From: Pseudomonas sp. Os17
Lineage (GTDB): Bacteria > Pseudomonadota > Gammaproteobacteria > Pseudomonadales > Pseudomonadaceae
Length of the DNA stretch: 64,000 nt
Direction of reading: 5' to 3'
NCBI RefSeq assembly: GCF_001547895.1
Contig: NZ_AP014627.1
Location: 6,512,001 to 6,576,000 of the forward strand
The notes beneath the pieces are model-generated. The model did not search any database. It was not told the origin of the DNA and saw only the letters and a list, made by a program, of their open reading frames with translations. A program made the translations under genes and the position numbers. This document shows positions 57,702-64,000 of the stretch, piece by piece; position 1 is the first letter of the stretch; each line of letters begins with the position of its first letter.

Positions 57702-58751
57702 ATGTCTACTCTTTGCCTCCCACACGTCATGTTTCCGCAACACAAGATCACTCAACAACAGATGATTGATCACCTGGAGAACCTGCACGGCGACCATCCG
57801 CGCATGGCCCTGGCCAAGCGCATGATCGCCAACACCGAAGTCAACGAGCGCCATCTGGTGCTGCCGATCGACGAACTGGCGGTGCACACCGGCTTTACCC
57901 ACCGCAGCATCGTCTACGAGCGTGAAGCCCGGCAGATGTCGTCCGCTGCGGCGCGCCAGGCCATCGAGAATGCCGGCTTGCAGATCAGCGACATCCGCAT
58001 GGTGATCGTCACCTCCTGCACCGGCTTCATGATGCCGTCGCTGACCGCGCACCTGATCAACGACCTCGGCCTGCCCAACTCCACCGTGCAACTGCCCATC
58101 GCCCAGCTGGGCTGCGTTGCCGGCGCCGCGGCCATCAACCGGGCCAACGATTTCGCCCGGCTCGATGCGCGCAACCACGTGCTGATCGTGTCCCTGGAGT
58201 TCTCTTCGCTGTGCTATCAGCCGGACGACACCAAGCTGCACGCCTTCATCTCCGCGGCCCTGTTCGGCGATGCGGTGTCGGCCTGCGTGCTGCGCGCCGA
58301 TGACCAGGCCGGCGGCTTCAAGATCAAGAAGACCGAGTCGTTCTTCCTGCCCAAGAGCGAGCACTACATCAAGTACGACGTGAAGGACACCGGCTTCCAC
58401 TTCACCCTCGACAAGGCGGTGATGAACTCCATCAAGGATGTGGCGCCGGTGATGGAGAAGCTCAACTACGACAGCTTCGAACAGAACTGCGCGCACAACG
58501 ACTTCTTCATCTTCCACACCGGCGGCCGCAAGATCCTCGACGAACTGGTGATGCACCTGGACCTGGCCTCGAACCGGGTGGCGCAATCGCGCAGCAGCCT
58601 GTCGGAAGCCGGCAACATCGCCAGCGTGGTGGTGTTCGACGTGCTCAAGCGCCAGTTCGATTCCAATCTGAATCAGGGCGACATCGGCCTGCTGGCGGCC
58701 TTTGGCCCGGGCTTTACCGCAGAAATGGCGGTGGGCGAGTGGACCGCCTGA
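57702..58751 (+). CDS. phlD: PhlD, type III polyketide synthase (phloroglucinol synthase)
   Basis: A 349-residue chalcone-synthase-like enzyme. It condenses three malonyl-CoA units to 3,5-diketoheptanedioate, which cyclises to phloroglucinol. The catalytic Cys138 lies in [17 protein letters not shown]; by my count the His is near 272 (FIFHTGGRK) and Asn near 305 (SEAGNIAS). AAGGA precedes the ATG. It is separated from phlB by 207 AT-rich bases with a hairpin, and from phlE by 111 bases with another. Confidence 0.97.
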   Translation: MSTLCLPHVMFPQHKITQQQMIDHLENLHGDHPRMALAKRMIANTEVNERHLVLPIDELAVHTGFTHRSIVYEREARQMSSAAARQAIENAGLQISDIRMVIVTSCTGFMMPSLTAHLINDLGLPNSTVQLPIAQLGCVAGAAAINRANDFARLDARNHVLIVSLEFSSLCYQPDDTKLHAFISAALFGDAVSACVLRADDQAGGFKIKKTESFFLPKSEHYIKYDVKDTGFHFTLDKAVMNSIKDVAPVMEKLNYDSFEQNCAHNDFFIFHTGGRKILDELVMHLDLASNRVAQSRSSLSEAGNIASVVVFDVLKRQFDSNLNQGDIGLLAAFGPGFTAEMAVGEWTA

Positions 58752-58771
58752 GGTAGCGCCCTGCGTCTGTC

Positions 58772-58810
58772 CGACCCGAGGTTGCCGGGCTGCATGGCCA
58801 CCTCGGGTCG
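58772..58810 (+). promoter_or_regulatory. hairpin between phlD and phlE
   Basis: CGACCCGAGGT and ACCTCGGGTCG pair over 11 bases around a 17-base loop, 20 bases after phlD and 52 before phlE. There is no T-run. Its place at an operon boundary suggests differential RNA stability or partial termination, which would lower phlE relative to phlD. Confidence 0.6.
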
Positions 58811-58862
58811 CACCCTCACGGCGCACCGCGCCGGGTTCATGGTTTCACAAGGAAGCTGAGCG

Positions 58863-60140
58863 ATGAACGCTGGAATACCAACCACGGCTGCCGACAGCCG
58901 TTACGAAAGAACCATGGTGCTGCTGCTGTCACTGAGCTTCGGGCTGGTGGGGCTGGACCGCTTCATCATCCTGCCGCTGTTCCCGGTGATCATGCACGAC
59001 CTGCAACTGGACTATCAGGACCTGGGCTACCTGTCCGCCGCACTGGCCTTCACCTGGGGACTGTCCGCCCTGGGCATGGGCAGCGTGATCGAGCGCCTGG
59101 GCACCCGCCGCGTGCTGGTGATCTCCATCACCGTACTGTCGCTGCTGTCCGGCTTCTCCGCGCTGGCCACCGGGGTACTCGGGCTGGTCATCTTGCGCGG
59201 GCTGATGGGCATCTGCGAAGGCGCCTTCACCCCGACCAGCATCATTGTCACCAACGAAGTCTCGCGCCCCGACCGGCGCGGACTGAACCTGGGCATCCAG
59301 CAGGCGCTGTTTCCGATTCTCGGCCTGTGCCTGGGGCCGCTGATCGCTGCCGGCCTGCTGCAACTGACCGGTTCCTGGCGTGCGGTCTTCGCCATCATCG
59401 CCCTGCCCGGCCTGCTCCTGGCCGGCTACCTGTGGAAGGCCTACCGGCCGCTGCCGGCAACGCCCCGTACAGGGGCCGACGCCAGCGCCGGGCGCCAATG
59501 GCTGGCGGCCTTCAAGAGCGGCAACGTCAGCCTGAACATCCTCATCATGTTCTGCATCCTCACTTGCCAGTTCGTGCTTTGCGCCATGCTGCCCAGCTAC
59601 CTGACCGACCATCTGCACCTGCAGAACCTGTCCATGGCCCTGGTCATCTCGGCCATCGGCCTGGGCGGCTTCATCGGCCAGCTGATCATTCCCGGCCTGT
59701 CCGACCGCCTCGGGCGCAAGCCGGTGGTGTCGATGTGCTTCATGACCAGCAGCACCCTGGTGGGCCTGCTGATCGTCAGCCCGGCGATTCCCTGGCTGCT
59801 GTTCCTGCTGCTGTTCCTGCTGTCGTTTTTCAATTTCAGCCTGATCTGCATGACGGTCGGCCCGCTGACCAGCGAATCCGTGGCCCCCGCCCTGTTGCCG
59901 ACGGCGACCGGGATCGTCGTGGGTTTCGGCGAGATCCTCGGCGGCGGATTGTCCCCGGCGGTGGCCGGGTTTGCCGCCAGCCATTTCGGCCTCCCGTCGA
60001 TCCTGTACGTGGCCCTGAGCGGCAGCCTGGCCGGCCTGTTCCTGTCATTGCTGCTCAAGGACAGTGCGCGCCAGCCCCAACGCGCGCTGGCCTCCGGGCC
60101 GTTGCCTATCCTCCCAGCCCGCTTGCCCCTCAAGGACTAG
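58863..60140 (+). CDS. phlE: PhlE, MFS transporter (probable DAPG exporter)
   Basis: A 425-residue major facilitator with about 12 helices. The loop 2-3 motif is visible as GSVIERLGTRRVLVISI and its second copy as GLSDRLGRKPVVSMCFM. PhlE is thought to export or confer tolerance to phloroglucinols. It starts 111 bases after phlD and is followed by phlI within 6 bases. Confidence 0.93.
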   Translation: MNAGIPTTAADSRYERTMVLLLSLSFGLVGLDRFIILPLFPVIMHDLQLDYQDLGYLSAALAFTWGLSALGMGSVIERLGTRRVLVISITVLSLLSGFSALATGVLGLVILRGLMGICEGAFTPTSIIVTNEVSRPDRRGLNLGIQQALFPILGLCLGPLIAAGLLQLTGSWRAVFAIIALPGLLLAGYLWKAYRPLPATPRTGADASAGRQWLAAFKSGNVSLNILIMFCILTCQFVLCAMLPSYLTDHLHLQNLSMALVISAIGLGGFIGQLIIPGLSDRLGRKPVVSMCFMTSSTLVGLLIVSPAIPWLLFLLLFLLSFFNFSLICMTVGPLTSESVAPALLPTATGIVVGFGEILGGGLSPAVAGFAASHFGLPSILYVALSGSLAGLFLSLLLKDSARQPQRALASGPLPILPARLPLKD

Positions 60141-60146
60141 AGAATC

Positions 60147-61079
60147 ATGGACGATTACCTGCTGTTGCTGGATGTCTGCCACAAGGATCAGCGCGCCATC
60201 GGGCTGTTCGATTTTCACAATGGCCAGAGCCTGCGCGCCCTTTCCGAACATGGCGGACTGTACGAAACCCTGCAGTTCTGCGCCCGTCGCCATCTGAGCT
60301 GGAGCGAGCACCTGCGCAGCCTCCCGGCCCATCCCCGGCTGCCTGTCGAAGGCCTTGTGCAAGGACCGCTGCGTCCGCCGCTCAAGCCCAGCGACAACCT
60401 GCTGGCCCAGGTCTGCGAGGTCACCCTGAACACCCCGCACACGCACCAGGGCTGGTTCTACAAGGGCAACGGCAACCTGCTCAAGACCGATGGCGAGGCG
60501 CTGACGATCCCCTACCACGCCCTGAGCATCAGCAGTCAGCCGGGGGTGGTCTGCGTGTACCTGGTGGATCACTTCAAGCAACTGCGGTTTGTCGGATTCA
60601 GCCTGGGCCAGGACATCCACGACCCGCTGCTGAGCCGCCAGGACGCCAGTTCCTGCGCGCAATCGCGGCTACGCCAATGCGCCATCACCCCGGCGCTGAT
60701 CCTTGGCGAACTGCAGCACAGCCTGTCACTCAATGTCCGGGTGGAACGCCAGGGCGCGCAGTTGTCCTACCTCAGCTACCACCTGGATCTGCAGAACTGG
60801 TGGGCGATTCGCAAGTACTCCCAGACGTTCCTCGAACAGCACGAGCAGTTCCTGCAACCGGGCATGGTCCACTATGTGTTCCACAGCGCCAGCCGGCGCG
60901 AGAACGAACTGCAGTTGCAGCACGGCGACTGGCTGGACCTGGACTGCCCGGAGCTGGAGCTGGGCCTGAGCAACCAGGTCAGCGAGGAAGAGCTGCTGCA
61001 CCTCTACCCCCTGGAGAGTCAGCCACACCGGGGCCGCGCCCACGGCACCCGCCCGACGCGGCTACGCCAGCACTACTGA
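60147..61079 (+). CDS. phlI: PhlI, FAH-fold-like protein of unknown function
   Basis: A 310-residue protein that begins just after the phlE stop (6 bases, using AAGGA at the end of phlE). The middle of the protein (FYKGNGNLLKTDGEALTIPY at about 105-123, GFSLGQDIHDPLLSRQDAS at 150-168, ILGE near 188) resembles the FAH/AraD1 fold. The usual metal-binding E-P-E is Q-P-G here (131-133), while Asp156 is kept, so normal metal hydrolysis is doubtful. It may bind DAPG-like ligands or act as a chaperone-like partner. Called phlI in other P. protegens-type clusters; the role is unknown. It converges on gcvP with a 7-base gap. Confidence 0.72.
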   Translation: MDDYLLLLDVCHKDQRAIGLFDFHNGQSLRALSEHGGLYETLQFCARRHLSWSEHLRSLPAHPRLPVEGLVQGPLRPPLKPSDNLLAQVCEVTLNTPHTHQGWFYKGNGNLLKTDGEALTIPYHALSISSQPGVVCVYLVDHFKQLRFVGFSLGQDIHDPLLSRQDASSCAQSRLRQCAITPALILGELQHSLSLNVRVERQGAQLSYLSYHLDLQNWWAIRKYSQTFLEQHEQFLQPGMVHYVFHSASRRENELQLQHGDWLDLDCPELELGLSNQVSEEELLHLYPLESQPHRGRAHGTRPTRLRQHY

Positions 61080-61086
61080 GGCGGAC

Positions 61087-63960
61087 TCAGCGATAGGCCG
61101 CCACCGGGACACAGGCACAGAACAGGTTGCGGTCACCGTAGACGTTGTCCACCCGGTTCACCGTCGGCCAGTACTTGTGGGCCCGGGTGTGGGCACTGGG
61201 CAGCACCGCCTGTTCGATGCTGTAAGGCCGCTCCCAGGTCCCGGCGATATCCGCCAGGGTATGGGGCGCGCCCTTGAGCGGATTGTCCTCGGCCGGCCAG
61301 TTGCCCTCCTGGACCTGGGCGATCTCGGCGCGGATGCTCAGCATGGCCTCGACAAAGCGATCCAGCTCGGCCTTGGACTCGCTTTCGGTGGGCTCCACCA
61401 TCAAGGTACCCGGCACCGGGAACGACATGGTCGGGGCATGGAAGCCGTAGTCCATCAGGCGCTTGGCCACATCCTCCTCGCTGATGCCGGTCAGGGCCTT
61501 GAGCGGTCGCAGGTCGAGAATGCATTCATGGGCCACCCGGCCATTACGCCCGCTATAGAGCACCGGGAAGGCTCCGCTCAGCTGATCGGCGAGGTAATTG
61601 GCGGCCAGAATCGCCACTTCGCTGGCATCCGCCAGTTGCGGCCCCATCAGGGCGATGTACATCCAGCTGATGGGCAGGATGCTGGCGCTGCCCCAGGGCG
61701 CCGCGCTGACCGCGCCGTTGTCCGCCAGCGGTCCGTCGATCGGCACCACCGGGTGATTGGCGACAAAGGGTGCCAGATGGGCGCGCACGCCGATCGGCCC
61801 CATGCCCGGCCCACCGCCGCCGTGGGGAATGCAGAAGGTCTTGTGCAGGTTCATGTGGGAGACGTCGGCGCCGATGTCCGCCGGCCTGGCCAGGCCCACC
61901 TGGGCGTTGAGGTTGGCGCCATCCATGTACACCTGGCCGCCGTGGCTGTGGATAACTTCGCAGACCTGGCTGATGCCCTCCTCATAGACACCGTGGGTCG
62001 ACGGATAAGTCGCCATCAGGCAGGACAGGCGATCGCCGGCTTCGGCAGCCTTGGCCTTCAGGTCCTGGAGATCGACGTTGCCGGACTCGTCGCACTCGAC
62101 GATCACCACCTGCATCCCGGCCATCTGCGCCGACGCCGGATTGGTGCCATGGGCCGAGGCCGGTATCAGGCAGATGTGCCGCCCGCCTTGCTGGCGGCTC
62201 TCGTGGTAGCGACGAATCGCCAGCAACCCGGCGTACTCGCCCTGGGCCCCGGAGTTGGGCTGCATGCAGACCGCATCGAAACCGGTGATGGCGCACAGCC
62301 AACGCTCCAGTTCCTCGATCATCAAGGTGTAACCGACGGCCTGCTCCCGCGGGGCGAAAGGGTGCAGGTTGGCGAATTCCGGCCAGGTGATGGGGATCAT
62401 CTCGCTGCTGGCGTTGAGCTTCATGGTGCAGGAGCCCAGGGGGATCATCGATTGGTTGAGCGCCAGGTCCTTGTTCTCCAGCTGCTTGAGGTAGCGCAGC
62501 ATCCGGGTTTCGCTGTGATGGCCGTTGAACACCGGATGGGTCAGGCAGGGGCTGCGCCGCAGCAGTTCGTCGGGCAGTCCCGACTCCAGCGCCTCGGCGT
62601 CCAGTTCAGCGACGTCCAGCCCGTGGTCGGCACCGAGAAACACATCCAGCAACCGGGCCACGGTGGTTTCGTCGCAGGTTTCATCCAGGCTCAGGCCCAG
62701 CCGGCCGCGCCCGAGAATCCGCAGGTTGATCTGCAGCGCCCTGGCGCTCTCGATGATCGCCGTCTGGCTGCCCCCGACCTCCAGGGTCAGGGTGTCGAAG
62801 AAGTGCCGGTTGACCCGGGTGATCCCCTTGCGCTCAAGGCCGGCGGCGAGAATGCAGGTCAGCCGGTGCACCCGCTGGGCAATGCGCTTGAGCCCCGCCG
62901 GACCGTGATAGACCGCATAGAAGCCGGCGATGTTGGCCAGCAGCACCTGGGCGGTGCAGATGTTGGAGTTGGCCTTTTCGCGACGAATATGTTGCTCGCG
63001 GGTTTGCAGGGCCATGCGCAGCGCCACCTGGCCCCGGGCATCCTTGGACACGCCGATGATGCGCCCGGGCATGGCGCGCTTGTACTCGTCACGGCAGGCG
63101 AAAAACGCCGCATGCGGACCGCCGTAGCCCATGGGCACGCCGAAGCGCTGGGAGGAACCCAGCACCACGTCGGCCCCCAGCTCGCCGGGCGGGGTCAGCA
63201 ACAGCAGGCTGAGCAGATCGGCAGCGACACAGGCCAGGGCCTGCTGTGCGTGCAGGTGGTCGATCAGCGGCCGCAGATCGACGATCTCGCCGTGGGTATC
63301 CGGGTATTGCAACAGCGCGCCGAACACCTGGTGCGCGGGCAAGTTATCCACAGCGTCGACGATCAGTTCGAAGCCAAACCCTTCGGCCCGGGTACGCACC
63401 ACGGAAATGGTCTGCGGATGGCAGTGTTCATCGACAAAGAACAGATTGCTTTTGGACTTGGTCACGCGCTTGGCCAGGGCCATGGCTTCGGCGGCCGCCG
63501 TCGCCTCGTCGAGCAATGAAGCGTTGGCCAGGTCGAGGCCGGTGAGGTCGATGGTCATCTGCTGGAAGTTGAGCAGCGCTTCGAGCCGGCCCTGGGCGAT
63601 TTCCGGCTGGTAGGGCGTGTAGGCGGTGTACCAGCCGGGGTTCTCCAGCACGTTGCGCAGGATCACGGTGGGCGTCAGGGTGCCGTGATAGCCCATGCCG
63701 ATCAGACTGGTCCAGACCTGGTTCTGCGCGGCATAGCCCTTGAGCCGGGCCAGGGCGGCCTGTTCATCCAGCGCCGGTGGCAGCTCCAGGGGGCGGTTGA
63801 AGCGGATTCCCGGCGGCACGGTCTGCTCGATCAGCTCGGTGCGGCTGCCCAGCCCGAGGCTGGCGAGCATCGCCTGCTGCTCCTCGGCATCGGGACCCAG
63901 GTGCCGGTTGAGAAAAGCGTTGGGCTCGCGTAACTGGCTCAGGGATGGCGACTGGGACAT
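61087..63960 (-). CDS. gcvP: GcvP, glycine dehydrogenase (P protein)
   Basis: A 957-residue PLP enzyme that decarboxylates glycine in the glycine cleavage system. The two halves look alike; the PLP lysine is Lys707 in [19 protein letters not shown], and ending residues are [13 protein letters not shown]. The start at 63960 gives [21 protein letters not shown]. The 40 bases beyond it hold a stop on the minus strand that may end a gcvH- or gcvT-like gene. Confidence 0.97.
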   Translation of the reverse strand: MSQSPSLSQLREPNAFLNRHLGPDAEEQQAMLASLGLGSRTELIEQTVPPGIRFNRPLELPPALDEQAALARLKGYAAQNQVWTSLIGMGYHGTLTPTVILRNVLENPGWYTAYTPYQPEIAQGRLEALLNFQQMTIDLTGLDLANASLLDEATAAAEAMALAKRVTKSKSNLFFVDEHCHPQTISVVRTRAEGFGFELIVDAVDNLPAHQVFGALLQYPDTHGEIVDLRPLIDHLHAQQALACVAADLLSLLLLTPPGELGADVVLGSSQRFGVPMGYGGPHAAFFACRDEYKRAMPGRIIGVSKDARGQVALRMALQTREQHIRREKANSNICTAQVLLANIAGFYAVYHGPAGLKRIAQRVHRLTCILAAGLERKGITRVNRHFFDTLTLEVGGSQTAIIESARALQINLRILGRGRLGLSLDETCDETTVARLLDVFLGADHGLDVAELDAEALESGLPDELLRRSPCLTHPVFNGHHSETRMLRYLKQLENKDLALNQSMIPLGSCTMKLNASSEMIPITWPEFANLHPFAPREQAVGYTLMIEELERWLCAITGFDAVCMQPNSGAQGEYAGLLAIRRYHESRQQGGRHICLIPASAHGTNPASAQMAGMQVVIVECDESGNVDLQDLKAKAAEAGDRLSCLMATYPSTHGVYEEGISQVCEVIHSHGGQVYMDGANLNAQVGLARPADIGADVSHMNLHKTFCIPHGGGGPGMGPIGVRAHLAPFVANHPVVPIDGPLADNGAVSAAPWGSASILPISWMYIALMGPQLADASEVAILAANYLADQLSGAFPVLYSGRNGRVAHECILDLRPLKALTGISEEDVAKRLMDYGFHAPTMSFPVPGTLMVEPTESESKAELDRFVEAMLSIRAEIAQVQEGNWPAEDNPLKGAPHTLADIAGTWERPYSIEQAVLPSAHTRAHKYWPTVNRVDNVYGDRNLFCACVPVAAYR

Positions 63961-64000
63961 GGCAGGCTCTCCGATAAGCGGCGCTCAGCGTCGATGCAAC

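Noticed and set aside
61177..63519. 780-codon plus-strand reading opposite gcvP
   Set aside because: Antisense shadow; gcvP is fully conserved on the other strand.

Overview
The window is chromosomal DNA from a Pseudomonas of the P. fluorescens group, most likely P. protegens (Pf-5/CHA0 type). The evidence is the GC-rich coding sequence, the scattered GTAGGAGC-type REP elements, a complete spu polyamine locus, an ssuEADCBF sulfonate operon with lsfA beside it, and a complete 2,4-diacetylphloroglucinol (DAPG) cluster next to gcvP. I see no tRNA, rRNA, CRISPR array, insertion sequence or prophage gene.

Region by region: 1-6080 holds ptsP (cut by the window edge), rppH, a HAD phosphatase, a DUF2269-SDR/DoxX-DUF2269 trio and ilvA. 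6307-15447 holds rpiA, two tandem SdiA-regulated-type proteins, an FAH-family hydrolase, a D-2-hydroxyglutarate dehydrogenase-type flavoprotein divergent from serA, a DUF4399 protein, a periplasmic solute-binding protein, a DUF523 protein and a 2OG-Fe(II) oxygenase. 15610-20597 holds a DUF2059 protein, an alpha/beta hydrolase, a thioredoxin-fold membrane protein and an Ntn-hydrolase acylase of the HacB type. 20787-31625 is the spuABCDEFGH operon (uptake and gamma-glutamylation of polyamines) with spuI divergent. 31762-39139 holds a TetR regulator, a type I pantothenate kinase, the ssuEADCBF operon and the 1-Cys peroxiredoxin gene lsfA. 39413-51835 holds an OprD-type porin, argA, argE, a CYTH-CHAD protein, an Lrp regulator divergent from a small unknown gene, an orphan GspE/PilB-type ATPase, a chemoreceptor, a qmcA-nfeD pair and a DUF2388 protein.

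51907-61079 is the phl cluster, in the order phlH(-) phlG(+) phlF(-) phlACBDE-phlI(+). PhlD builds phloroglucinol from malonyl-CoA, and PhlA, PhlC and PhlB acetylate it to mono- and diacetylphloroglucinol. PhlE probably exports it, PhlG hydrolyses DAPG back to MAPG, PhlF represses phlA, and PhlH is thought to control phlG. PhlG keeps all four zinc ligands; PhlC keeps Cys88 and PhlD keeps Cys138. The least described part is the last gene, phlI: it looks like an FAH-fold protein whose E-x-E metal-binding pair has been replaced. The control DNA is unusually rich. The phlF-phlA gap holds a sigma70-like promoter, two PhlF-operator-like palindromes about 175 bp apart and a leader of about 400 nt. 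Long, near-perfect hairpins lie at the phlG/phlF, phlB/phlD and phlD/phlE boundaries. The window ends with gcvP, which converges on phlI.
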